A stretch of DNA of 64,000 nt from Haliclystus octoradiatus. Its lineage: Eukaryota > Cnidaria > Staurozoa > Stauromedusae > Haliclystidae. Position 1 is the stretch's first letter, and every line of letters starts with the position of its first letter. Positions 46,363 through 57,305 of this stretch are shown here, piece by piece. The stretch spans positions 7,962,309 through 8,026,308 of the forward strand of contig OU744446.1 in assembly GCA_916610825.1 (NCBI GenBank), read 5' to 3'. Below the pieces are notes generated by a model. The model worked only from the letters and a program-made list of their open reading frames with translations, ran no database searches and had not been told where the DNA came from. Position numbers and translations under genes: made by a program.

Positions 46363-47238
46363 ATGACTGATAAAAATGACTTGGCTGCAGCAGCGCGACC
46401 GTCGATAGTTTTAGATGCTGCTCTCCAAGAAGCTTTGCTGGCAATACAAAGAATCAGCTCAACCTGTGAACTACCAACACCAGAAGTAATCAAATTTTCA
46501 GGTGAAACAGTGGAATTTCCACGTTTCAAATGTCGTTTTCAGGAATTGGTTTTGGATAAATCACTGAGCGAGACACAAAAAATTTCTCGACTTTTGCAAT
46601 TTGTTTCCGGACCAGCACTGACTGCGGTTCAATGTTACGAAACTGCTGACCCTGGAAAACTAAAATTAACTTTAAATTGTTTAGACGAAAGATATGGTCA
46701 AGAGTTTTCAATTGTTGACGCCTGTTTAAAATCTATCACAGATTGCAAGCAAGTAATTGAAGGAAACGCTACTTTGTTTCGTGAATTTTTTGACCGAATC
46801 AGAGCAACTAGAAACACTTTGAGTAATCTAAACTGTCTTAACGAGAAATCAAACGATGACATCTTTGAAATGGTCTCAAAAACGCCAGACAATATAATAA
46901 ACAAATTGTTGGATGAAGTTTGTAAACTCAGAGAGGCAAAAACAAAACCAACGATCGATCATTTTTTGAAAATTCTTGATCGCCAATCAAAAGCACTGAA
47001 CGATCCGATATTTGGGAAGTTAAAATCACTAAAAGCCAATAAAACAATGAAGGATTCAATTTCAATTCCAGTAAAATCAAACAACTGCGACACATATAAA
47101 ACGTCAACGATGACAACAACAGGCAACGAAACGAAGAATTCATCCTCAACACCATTTATTCTTGTTTGTCCTTTATGCGGGCCTTTATGTGAAGACAATC
47201 ACAGATTAAATGTTTGTACAAAATTCCGAGACTATTAA
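46363..47238 (+). CDS. BEL/Pao Gag ORF fragment, 291 codons
   Basis: The longest intact reading frame of the element. It contains the Pao Gag capsid-like domain (VIKFSGETVEFPRFK, then LLQFVSGPALTAVQ) and ends just before the zinc knuckle, which lies in another frame after a one-base shift around 47220. Confidence 0.8.
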   Translation: MTDKNDLAAAARPSIVLDAALQEALLAIQRISSTCELPTPEVIKFSGETVEFPRFKCRFQELVLDKSLSETQKISRLLQFVSGPALTAVQCYETADPGKLKLTLNCLDERYGQEFSIVDACLKSITDCKQVIEGNATLFREFFDRIRATRNTLSNLNCLNEKSNDDIFEMVSKTPDNIINKLLDEVCKLREAKTKPTIDHFLKILDRQSKALNDPIFGKLKSLKANKTMKDSISIPVKSNNCDTYKTSTMTTTGNETKNSSSTPFILVCPLCGPLCEDNHRLNVCTKFRDY

Positions 47239-49092
47239 TTTGAAAGACGGTTTGAATTTTGTGAAAGAAATATCATTGTGTTTTCGTTGTTTAAAACCTC
47301 GACATATCTCAAGTGACTGTAGAAGCAGAAATCTTTGCGAAATTGGTGCAAACAGCGACATGCCACACTACTACATTGTCCTGAACAACAAAGAGACAAT
47401 ACGCAAGGAAATGCTAATAGCACACACATGGACAACAACGATATCACAGATACAACTGAAGCCACTTTCAATCATTGTCAAGCAACATCACAGATGAACG
47501 CAACTAATGCTTTAATGCAGACTATACCAGTAAGATTATACGGACCTCGGGGAAGCCTAGACGTTTACACAATTTTGGATTCTGCATCAAACGTAAATAT
47601 ATGTGAAAATTGGTTTCTTAAAAAATTGGGAATAAGGGGAACAGTAGGACATTTCTCCTTGACAACAGTGAATACTAAATCAAATGAAGTCTATGAAAAC
47701 AAATCTGACTATATCAAAAATCAATCAGAAGGAGCCAATCATAAATTTAAACTCTGTATGGACAGTCGAATCACTGAATATTACACCCAAGGGTGTCCAA
47801 GACGTAGATGTCAATCAGTATGATCATTTGAAGGATATTCAATTTCCAAAATTGACAGGTACATCAGTACCATTGCTGATAGGGACATGCTGTCCAGAGG
47901 CTCTGATTCCAATAAGCTACAAAAGGTCCGGAACAAAGAAACAACCTTAGGCAATCGAGACAGTACTTTTATGGTCGGTAATTGGACCGTGGGAAAGTTC
48001 TTCACCATATCAATGCCATGTCAGCCAAATGAATGAAGACAGTGACCTGTCATTACAAGTAGCAAAATTCTGGAAAATTGAAAATTACCCAACCAAAATA
48101 GAGGTGTTAAAGAATATTCCGTTGAGGATTGCAAAGCAATGTCTATAATTCAAAATTCTGCCACAAAGATAGATGGACATTATCAAATAGCGTTACCTTG
48201 GAAATCAGAGAATCCTTTGCCTGACAATTTGTCCATGGCAGAAGCAAGACTTACGTCACTCAAGGAACGTTTAATAGCTTATCCAATATTATTATCAAAC
48301 TACAAGGACGTAATTGACGGGCACCTATTGAATGGATTTTGTGAAAAGATTCCACAAAAAATTCAACAAAATGAAGAGAAGAAGGTATGGTACCTTCGGC
48401 ATCACCCAGTTATTAATCCCAACAAGAACAAAATTAGAATCGTCTTTGATGCAGAAGCACTGTATAAAGATGTATCTTTAAACAAATCCCTACTCCAAGG
48501 ACCAGGCATGACAAATAATTTGATAGGAGTACTGACAAGATTCCGACCTGGTCCAATTTAAATGTAGACATTGCAGCAGTGTTACATTAAGTCAGAGTAG
48601 TAAAAAGTAACACTGATGCATTCAGGTTCCTGTGAAGGGAAGATAGAGATTTGAATAAACCTCCAATAGCATTTAAAATGCTGGTACACATATTTGGCGC
48701 ATTTTCTTCACCTTCAATTGCAAGCTATGCACTTAAGAAAACTGCTGATGATGACACGAAGCTAAAAATTGTGTAAGGGAAAACTTCTATGTTGATGATT
48801 GCTTCGTTGCAGTACAGAGCGAAGAAGATGCTATTCACATGGCTTAATAAAGAGCTAACAGAATTACTAAAAACTGGTGGGTTAATGGATGAGTAATAGC
48901 AAACAAGTTTTGGAAACGATACCAAAAGAAGAAAAAGCACAGCCAACGTTGGACATCAACACAGAAGATCTCCAAAGGAAAGAGCACTGGGATTACAATG
49001 AGAGGCTGAAAAGGATGGATTCGGATTCAGAATTGTGGAAAATTCAAAACCATCAACAGAGAGAGGAATTTTATCAACTGTAAGCTCAGTGT

Positions 49093-49599
49093 ATGATCCA
49101 CTTGGGATTGCTATACCATTCACAATCAGGACAAAGATTTTTTCAGCATTTATGGAAATCAAAATTAAGTTGGGATGAATCTTTAGACATGAAACATTTG
49201 GAACCCTGGCATAGCTGGTGTGAAGAACTTCGTCAATTACAACATTTAACAATACCTCGTAACATCTTACCGATACCCCAACCAGAAGTTGAAAGAAATG
49301 AGCTCCATTCGTTTGCCGATGCATCAGAATACGCGTATGGTGCAGTCACATACCCTCGTCAAGTAAACAAAAATGGAACTTTCAAGTTGTCCTTTATAAT
49401 AGGAAAGTCAAGACTTGCACCACTAAAAAAACTTACAATCCCGAGGCTTGAATTACAAGCGGCTGTTTTGAGTTTACGCATGACTGAGAAAGTGAGAAGA
49501 GAATTACCGATACAAATAGATGATGTGGCTTATTGGACAGATTCTACTCTCGTACTTCAATTCTTGCAAAATGAGTCAAAAGATTTCAAACATTTGTAG
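49093..49599 (+). CDS. BEL/Pao RNase H fragment
   Basis: Open frame with DWSFADASE-type motif (HSFADASEYAYG), then RLAPLKKLTIPRLELQAAVL and YWTDSTLVLQFL, the classical BEL RNase H blocks. It ends at a premature TAG after NESKDFKHL. Confidence 0.8.
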   Translation: MIHLGLLYHSQSGQRFFQHLWKSKLSWDESLDMKHLEPWHSWCEELRQLQHLTIPRNILPIPQPEVERNELHSFADASEYAYGAVTYPRQVNKNGTFKLSFIIGKSRLAPLKKLTIPRLELQAAVLSLRMTEKVRRELPIQIDDVAYWTDSTLVLQFLQNESKDFKHL

Positions 49600-50202
49600 C
49601 AAACAGGATTGCAGAAATCTTAGAATAAACCAACACCTGTCAATGGAACCATGTCCCATCCAAGTTGAATCCTGACGACGAAGCCTCAAGGGGATTGAAA
49701 GTGAATGAAATACTAACAAAGTCAAGTTGGATTAATTGCCCATTATTTTTGCAACAAGATAAGACCAATTGGCCGATTCAGAATATGATATTTGATAATG
49801 ACGATTTAATTAGAAACCAAAAGGTCAAGAAGGAGGACAATATTTGCAACGCAACTATCCATTCAGATCTACCTTCCACTATCGAAAATCTTATTAACTA
49901 TTATTTATCATGGCTTAAGTGGCAATTCTCAGCAGCCTGGCTAATTAGATTTAAAGAATATCTGAAATGGAAGGTTCAGAAGAAGAGTAATGAGCTTATA
50001 AAAACCGGCATACTAACTATCCAAGAGATTCGCAATGCAATTTCCAGCATCATTGTTTGGGTACAAAGAAAAAAATATATAAAAGAAGTAAAATTGTTAG
50101 AAAAACAACAACACTTACATCAACAAATCTCTATTATCAAACTCCAACCTATTATCGTCAATGATATTCTACGTGTAGGAGGCAGAATCAACGAAGCACC
50201 TC

Positions 50203-51360
50203 TTGCATATGAAGTACATTATCCAATTATTATGCCTAAAGATTCGCCGATGTGTCTCATCTACTTATTTTGCATTATCATATGATACTTGGTCATGTCG
50301 GCACAGAACATGTTTTGGCAGATTTGAGGCAGAAGTATTGGATCATTGGTGCGAGGAAGGGATTAAAGAATGTATCGAAATTATGTGTCACCTGCCTGAA
50401 GGTAAGAGGAAAAAGAGGACAGCAAATAATGGCATGTTTACCATTCTGCAGATTGCCTCCCTTTCTACCACCATTTACGTTATGTGGTTTGGATTACTTT
50501 GGCCCCTTCCGATTAAAGAATGCAGCTCTGTCAAACATTATAGATGTATTTTTACATGTTTTAATATGAGAGCAGTCCATTTTGAAATAGCGTATTCATT
50601 GGACGAAGATTCATTTATTAATTTTCTACGTCGTTTCATCATCAAGAGAGGTGCACCGAAAGAAATTTGGAGCGACAACGGGACCAATTTTGTTGGTGCA
50701 AACAATGAATTAACAAGTGCATTAAAAGAATTGAATCAAGTGAAGGTTTCCAATTATTTGAGGGAAGAAGAGACAAAATGGCATTTTGATCCACCAGCAG
50801 CAAGCCACATGGGAGGAGTGTGGGTTAATACGAAGCACAAGAAAGGTCATGAAAGCTATCATTGGTGACGCTCTATGAATGACGAATCACTCCACACATT
50901 GATGACGGAAGTAGAAGCCATACTAAACGGACGACCAATTACTCCACTCAGTGATGATGTTACAGATGAAGAACCCCTAACTCCAAATCACCTTCTCACT
51001 CAACGAAGAGGTCCACAAAACCCCCCTGGCATTTTTACAAGTAATGACAATTATACTAGGAAGCAATGGAGAAGAACACAATTATTGGCAGACAATTTTT
51101 GGAAGAGATGGGTGAAAGAATACTTGCCTTTTCTAAAAAAGAGACAAAAATGGTGTGTTCCAACAATAGATATGAAAGTAAATGATCTGGTCCTGCTTAC
51201 AGACGACATCAAAACAAGAAATCATTGGCCACCTGCAAGAATAACACAAGTATTTAAGGGCAGCGACGGTTGCGTGCGCACAGTCAATGTTCAAATTAGA
51301 GGTTCCGTTTACACAAGACCAATAACAAAAATTTGTTCGCTACAAGCAATACATGATTAA
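50203..51360 (+). pseudogene. BEL/Pao integrase and carboxy domain
   Basis: Two frames across 50203-50868 carry the zinc-binding head and the DDE core (AVHFEIAYSLDEDSF, SDNGTNFVGA). After a TGA at 50866, the 161-codon frame from 50875 carries the DUF5641-like end. The catalytic acidic residues seem present, but the frame is not continuous. Confidence 0.8.
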
Positions 51361-52113
51361 TAAGGGATTACAGCACTCCTGTGAGTGGGTTATCGGAATT
51401 TAGATCCACGAGTTCCCTAACAACAAACGAGAAATCCATATCGTAAACAAGGCCGCCGAACTTACGATATGGATTTCGACTTCGTTGTTAGAGAACGAGT
51501 GGGTCTAAATTTCGATGGCCTACGAACAAAGAGTGATGTAATCATTTTAATAATGATGTAACATAACCTTTGTCTGGAACATCAATTATCTCTCATCAAT
51601 TTCACTACAACAATGATTTGTTTTGGCTAATTTAATGGGTCATTGATTTTTCATTAAATGCAATTTGAATGAAATTGTTACGAATATCATTTCAAAATAT
51701 AACGCGAAGAATTCAATATGTTTGCAATATTAGAAATATATAGAAAAAGTTACATCTGAATATTGAAAATCCCAAGTTGTTACTCTTTTTAATTTCTAAA
51801 TTGCATTTTCAATTACAGAGTATACATTTAAATTGATTTTATGAAAAATTATTCAATCTGTCGGAGCTAGTTGCCATTTTTAAAACATGTGTTCTAGTTG
51901 TTCGGCTAAAACCGTGCAGGTATAGGTCTATAACCGCACACGTGCGGGTATAGGCCTATACATGCACGTTTTTAGGGGTTGCCATGGAATTTCGTGGGTT
52001 GTCTTGACATAACTGCTAAACACGTGGTACAAATCCACCAATCATGATACAAGTTTTTTTCAAGTGATTATTAAATTCCGATAACCCACTCACAACAGTG
52101 ATGTAATCCCTTA
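51361..52113. mobile_element. MITE inserted next to the BEL/Pao stop codon
   Basis: The ends are inverted over about 40 bp: AGGGATTACAGCACTCCTGT from 51363 against CACAACAGTGATGTAATCCCT ending at 52111. TA flanks both sides; TTA cannot be excluded. An inner palindrome at 51398-51514 pairs AAATCCATATCGTAA with TTACGATATGGATTT. Another inverted/direct repeat, GTATAGG(T/C)CTATA, lies near 51920-51960. Confidence 0.75.
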
Positions 52114-52615
52114 TTATACATCAACAGCACATCATCTATCAACATTATAAATTTTCTACTATCTACAACAATTTCAAAGAAGATTTCCATTCAAAAGAAC
52201 TCATGTGCATCATTGTATTTTCAAACAATTATTTACACATTAACTATTCAACCCTCGCAACATACGTGTTAGTTTACAATTATACAAATAATATTAAAAT
52301 TTTCAATATTGTGACTCCGTCTTGCTGGGGGGAATTAAGTAGTGGTTTTATATTGTATTCGTGTCATCGTATATTTGTCTATTGTTAATCATTTCCTGTA
52401 AATCTATATGTGTGTAAACTGTAACACGTAAACGATCTGTTTGACCTCTTACTATCTTACTGTACGGTCGTGTCTGTCGTATCAAAGAGCTCTGACTAAC
52501 GGCCATAGTAGCCCTTAGCATCTCTCCCTGTAATGTCAGCAGGCACGGCCTACCATTATCATAATAAAGAGCAGCAACATTATGGATTGTGTCGTTATTT
52601 AATCTTGCACAAAGT
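52114..52615 (+). repeat. Probable 3' noncoding end/LTR of BEL/Pao
   Basis: A GGGGGGAATTAAG tract at 52328-52340 could be the polypurine tract, making the LTR start near 52338 and end near 52610. No second copy exists in the window to prove the LTR. Confidence 0.35.
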
Positions 52616-52639
52616 CATTTACCAATGTCCTTGAAAGTG

Positions 52640-54001
52640 AAAGTGACGAAAGCAATGATAATTATTCTCAATTCTTTGTTGAAGACGTCGAAGATGACGA
52701 TGATAAAATGGAAAGTGTTTTTCATGGCTCCCTATTGACAATACCATTTCTGACTTCGAAATGACAGGTGGAACGCCTCATTACTCATGCTCAGGTGAGT
52801 CATTCAGAACATCACGTCATTTAACTACATTTTTTACATTTCTTTATTTCATTGTTTATATACTGCCTTTGTAGAACATACTGCTGCATCCACGTCAGAA
52901 CATTTTGAGTTAAACAACAACTTGTACTATATAACCTTCCATCTTCTTCCAAAATATCAGCTAAACAACCATTCCATACGATGCAGGTCATGCAACATCT
53001 GAGTTCAATGACACAGAATAAATCTATATCATTGCTTTTCCCCGAAGCAGTCTTGGCGCCAAGAATTTAGCGAGGTTAGCGTATTTATTATATTTTGACA
53101 TCTTTTTCGCATTGGTGTTGTTTCAATTCCCAGAATTTCCTCATCGAATTATGTTATCTTTCCAGGTCAATGAAGCTGTTGTTGGTGCTTTGCCGTCAGA
53201 CATGTATAATGCCGCATTTAAATTAGGAAAACATTTAGCAGACATTGAGCATCACTTATCTGTTAGATTAGATGATTACTCTTTACTGAAGTCCAGCAAC
53301 AAACAACATCAGAACTGGGCATTTTCAGTCTGTGCATTTTTTCACAACTTTCATGAAAATGCTGATTTATGCTGCTGCTAAATTTCTCCAAACATTACGA
53401 TAGCATTCCTCTATTGATTTCAATTACAGGTCCGGACCAACAGAGATCTGATGAACAACAAAGCGGCAATGATTGTCAAACGCGGAATGGAGAATGTTAA
53501 AGCATTTTTATGAATTCATGAATTCAACAAGATCCGATGAATGTTGGCGAAATGATGTCAGTCAAGATAACACGTCCAAATAAAAACTCAAGTTGACATA
53601 AATCTAAGGCCCTTGGATAATAACTAATTATAATTTCACAGGTAATGTACAATTACTATATTTCATGTTCATTCTACAATAATTATATTTTTTGTTAATT
53701 TGCTATTAACCCTGTGGTGTTTATATCATATCATATCATATAGATATAACGCAAAAAAGCAGCATCGCTCTCTCTCTAACGTGAGATTTGCCTTACAGAG
53801 ATGCTATGGTATTTGTTGGACTTCAATTTTGTGCAGTCAACCGTTGATTTTGTTCATGTGAATACTTTACCTAAAGACAGTAGGTACTTCGTTAAAAAAT
53901 TCACCAACAAAGCACCCGCTTCTGCATTTACCAACTATGAACTTACATCTGTCATACTAAGGGATTCTTTGCCAGCTTGGCGACAACACACACCTGAACA
54001 A
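52640..54001 (+). other. Exon-like ORFs of unknown function
   Basis: Several segments look spliced. An acidic stretch at 52640-52793 (LESESDESNDNYSQFF) ends in CTCAG before GTGAGT. At 53166 a TTTCCAG acceptor opens VNEAVVGALPSDMYNAAF and LGKHLADIEHHLSVRL. At 53430 an ATTACAG acceptor opens a 27-codon tail ending in TGA. At 53799-54001 a TTTGCCTTACAG acceptor and a GTACGT donor bracket a 67-codon frame with TLPKDSRYFVKKFTNKAPA. I recognise no family and could not join all pieces in phase. They may be a decayed transposon gene or parts of more than one gene. Confidence 0.4.
53799..54001 (+). CDS. Candidate internal exon, unknown product
   Basis: 203 bp with strong splice sites at both ends; 67 codons open from 53801 to the donor, phase 0. 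The peptide has VNTLPKDSRYFVKKF and LRDSLPAWRQHTPEQ. A 16-base candidate exon follows at 54361. Confidence 0.4.
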
Positions 54002-54039
54002 GTACGTTATTAAAACCATTCAACACCCAGTAAACACAC

Positions 54040-54330
54040 GACGTCGTCGGGACAAATGACGACGTCGTGAATCAGGCGTCAGTACGTCGTTCGTGGTCGG
54101 TCGGCCTGGTGACTGATCCAGGACGCTTCACGACTTTTAAAGTTTTTTAATACCTCGTTTTGTCAGTCAAAATTTTATGACGAAAAGCGTGTATTTCTTT
54201 TGTTTATTTCTGGTTGCTTTTAAAGTTTAATTGATAAAAGTATCACACAAAGTAGTGAATCAGGCGTCAGTACATCGCGCGCGGTCGGACGGATTAACGA
54301 CTGGTCCAGGACGTTTCACGACCTGGTTGA
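54040..54330. repeat. Two diverged copies of a GTCGTGAATCAGGCGTCAG block
   Basis: A roughly 75-bp block starts at about 54068 and again at about 54258: GTGAATCAGGCGTCAGTAC, then GGTCGG, a GACTG, and TCCAGGACG(C/T)TTCACGAC. Each copy ends with a short inverse of its start (GTCGTGAA against TTCACGAC). Confidence 0.6.
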
Positions 54331-54360
54331 ACAAATTATAAATGATTATTATCTTTGTAG

Positions 54361-54376
54361 ACAAGGATCACCAGAG
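54361..54376 (+). other. Candidate 16-base micro-exon
   Basis: ACAAGGATCACCAGAG lies between TTATTATCTTTGTAG and GTAAGTCAG, both strong splice signals. Its use is unproven. Confidence 0.3.
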
Positions 54377-55044
54377 GTAAGTCAGTTCAAATCTATGTAT
54401 TGTAATTTAATACTTCTTCAGTAAGCTCAAAGTGAAAAAAAATTAAAATTTACAACGATAGCGAGGGAGTCGAACCGCAGACCCCACTTCTGTTGACCTT
54501 TGGAACGGGCTCGTGAAAGATATTCAATTTCTTCTACTGCCTACGACCCATTCTTTGGGTTGCTAGGGATACTGTAAAATGACGACGCCGCGAATCAGAC
54601 AAGGGGTCTGGGTTTGATATACAGTGTGCCGCGAAATACAAACCACGACTTTGACGGGAGGAACTATTTCTTCAATTCTTGTCAGTGACGCTCTTGCCTA
54701 TCAGTCGTTTAACGAATTACTCCTGAAGAATTTAAATTGTTGAATAAAATAGCGAAAAGTTACTCTGTTGTTGCCTCTTTTTACAAGTTAATTAAACAGA
54801 TATCACGCAATTCAAGGTATGTCCACTACCGACTTCTGTCATATTACTAGGCCTACACAGCCAGGATATCTTCTGATATACTTTATTTGCTATTCAATAA
54901 CGGGCACTACGTTTAATGGGTAAATCTGGACAAGGAGAACACTGCGCGAGAAATATCTAAATAAAAACATGCAATAGAATAGATAATATCTAATTATGAT
55001 AGAGCAATAATATACAAGTGTAACTTTTTCAAGTGTGAAAAATA

Positions 55045-55303
55045 CCCCGGGGGACTTACATACATTGGCTATACGGGGAGACATACTATTTTCAAGGGGC
55101 GCCTTTTCCAAATTCTTGAGAAATTTTGTGGTGCTATTTTAGAGATACCGAAATTTCAGAACTTTTAGTTTTATTTACTCGTGGAAACATGAAATTTTAG
55201 GGTCTCCGTCCTTACTTGCTGTGAACTTTTGGGGGTTTCTTCTCAATTTTTGAAAATGGCACCCCCCCGTCTGAAATATATCGAAGTAAGCCCCCCCCTG
55301 GGG
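55045..55303. mobile_element. hAT-like MITE with CCCCGGGGGACTTAC ends
   Basis: The left CCCCGGGGGACTTACATA and right GAAGTAAGCCCCCCCCTGGGG ends are inverted. Flanks AAAAATAC and GAGAATAC match at 6 of 8 bases, a plausible old 8-bp duplication. Confidence 0.6.
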
Positions 55304-55567
55304 GAGAATACAATAATTTGATATTTATTAGTGTCAATTTGGGTTTGCTATCATTATAGATGACTATTGATAATATAAGTTAAAGAAGAGCTATTGTTAT
55401 TTGTGTTTTATCATAAAATAGTAATTTATCTTTTATCATAATTAAATAAGATGACTTTTTATTATGAAACATAACGCAGTTGGAAGTCAACTGCTCTGCA
55501 ACGCATGCACCACTGACACAAATCCTATAATAAAAATAAATAGTAAGTTATTACATATATTCTCATA

Positions 55568-56001
55568 TTCGTTTATAGGGATGCACCGAATCTTCTGTTG
55601 GCCGGAAAAAGTTCTGTGATTCCGGCCATTTCACCGAACCAGCCGGAACCATTTCATTAGATTCGGCCAGTTCGGCTAATATACATTCTAGCATCACAAT
55701 AAGAAAGATAATTGAAAAATAAACGTCTTAATCAACGAAGTACATATTCTATTATTGAATAACCATCATCGTCGCATGTTTTTAGACCTCCGAGACTGAT
55801 GTTTATGAAAGAAAACTTACTGAATCTCGAACTTACTGAAACTTACTGAGCCTTGAACAAGCTTTTCTAGTCAACACAAAATTTCCTAAAAATTTTTTCA
55901 AGTTCTGCAGAATATTCGGCCGGAATTCCGGCAAGCTTGACCGAACCTCCTGGATCCGGCAAGTGGCCGAAACATGGGTTCGGTGCATCCCTACTCATTT
56001 A
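55568..56001. mobile_element. hAT MITE with TAGGGATGCACCGAA ends
   Basis: The element at 55576-55993 starts TAGGGATGCACCGAA and ends TTCGGTGCATCCCTA. Flanks TTCGTTTA and CTCATTTA agree at 6 of 8. The interior is rich in CCGGAA/TTCCGGC. The termini match a widespread animal hAT family. Confidence 0.8.
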
Positions 56002-57039
56002 TTATTAAACATTCAAATTTTTTTCAGTTTAATAATATAAGTCAATCCGGAATGAAAAAATACTAGAAATGTTACACCGGAATTAGCTCCTGGCCAATTT
56101 TTCGCAAATAATATTTTTATGAAGCTATTTGAGGCGAAACAAAAAAGTTATTCAGTCACATGTTTAGAAAATTACCAAAATAGCTGGTGCGCGACTGCTA
56201 TTTGAAACACCACAACTTTTTGTTCGTTTCTTCTCTAACCAAAACAGCACAGGGTAGAATCCAAGCAAGTATATCAAAGTGCAATAATCAGAAGAAAAGA
56301 AATTGGGAGACATTTTAACTGACCTATATTGTTATGCTGAGCAATTCTACATCCTTTTCATACCAAAAAATTCTTGATAAGGAATTTCAAAATGATGTCA
56401 AAAGTTTTGACTACTATGCTATAGATTGGAGCAAAAAATGGATTTTATACAATTTTATTATAAATAGTACTAGAAGTTACAAATTGGATAACGTAAAATG
56501 TAGCATAGCCTGTCATAAATAGCCCTGACGTGAGTATAGATTAGACTGGTTGAAATAAAAATGAAAATGTTCAAGGCACAATCCATTTCTCATTTGACTT
56601 GCTCTAAAAAGTAGTTGTCCAAAATTTGAAGGTTGTCCGACATCGGGAAATGGGCATGCCCAAGGCGTCTCTAAATTAATGCATAATGCTGATGGGGAAA
56701 AACACTCATATTTTTCAACAGGGGAAAGCTAATTATTATATACATTGTGAGGAACAGGCATTTTTTATTGGAATAGTCTAGGGTTAAATAGTCTAACCAA
56801 TATATTGAAATTATTGAGAGCACTATCAGCAAGGCCATCTCTTGAAATCTGTAAAAATCTTTCAGCAAATTTGAGATAATCGACATTAAAAATATTAGCA
56901 CTTTCCTAATTAACTTTACATATCAATTTATCAACTTAAATTTTTTCTTTGCAACTTAATGTGTATTTGGTCAAATACATTTTAATTCGTAGACATGATA
57001 ATCTACATAATTATTTGTTGTTCTATTACGAACGGATGA

Positions 57040-57305
57040 AAGACGTCACCATGGAAACATCAATAGAACAATCACATGAATCCTTTTTCAACTTGTAACC
57101 CCCGGTTTATTGCCATATAAAGGCAATTACGGAGACAGTCACGGCTCTGTGATGAAGGTGTATTTAATTCGGTTTGCTCGTATAACGCGAAGGCGCGCTT
57201 AATGCATTAGGTTCGCTGTTAGGGCGCTTAACAGCGAACTTAATTCAAATGAAAGAAATAATCGAAATGTATTAGGTTCGGTTCGCTAGTATAATCCATG
57301 CCTAA
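57040..57305. mobile_element. Partial relative of the Harbinger-like MITE
   Basis: CCCCCGGTTTATTGCCATAT, CAGTCACGGC and TCGTATAACGCG follow the same order as at 12470-12580 in the larger element. The right end, GGTTCGCTAGTATAATCC then TGCCTA, is diverged. Confidence 0.65.

Larger units (their letters stand above)
45657..51360 (+). pseudogene. BEL/Pao retrotransposon Gag-Pol, degenerate
   Basis: Ordered domains in several frames: an amino coiled region (45657-46360, with a frameshift near 46147); a Pao-type Gag domain in the 291-codon ORF at 46363-47238; a zinc knuckle CFRCLKPRHISSDC at 47277-47318; an aspartic protease block with LDSASN near 47574; RT with HHPVINPNKNKIRIVFD near 48400 and FYVDDC near 48790; RNase H with SFADASEYAYG near 49310 and YWTDST near 49535; integrase with a zinc-binding H-H-C-C region near 50260-50400 and SDNGTNFVGA near 50670; and the BEL-specific carboxy domain (LNGRPITPLSDD to ICSLQA) ending at TAA 51360. 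Stops and frameshifts show it is inactive. No 5' LTR similar to the downstream sequence was found. Confidence 0.9.

Noticed and set aside
54440-54560. tRNA-like B box (GGTTCGACTCC on the minus strand)
   Set aside because: The arms around it do not form T or acceptor stems and no A box lies at the right distance.
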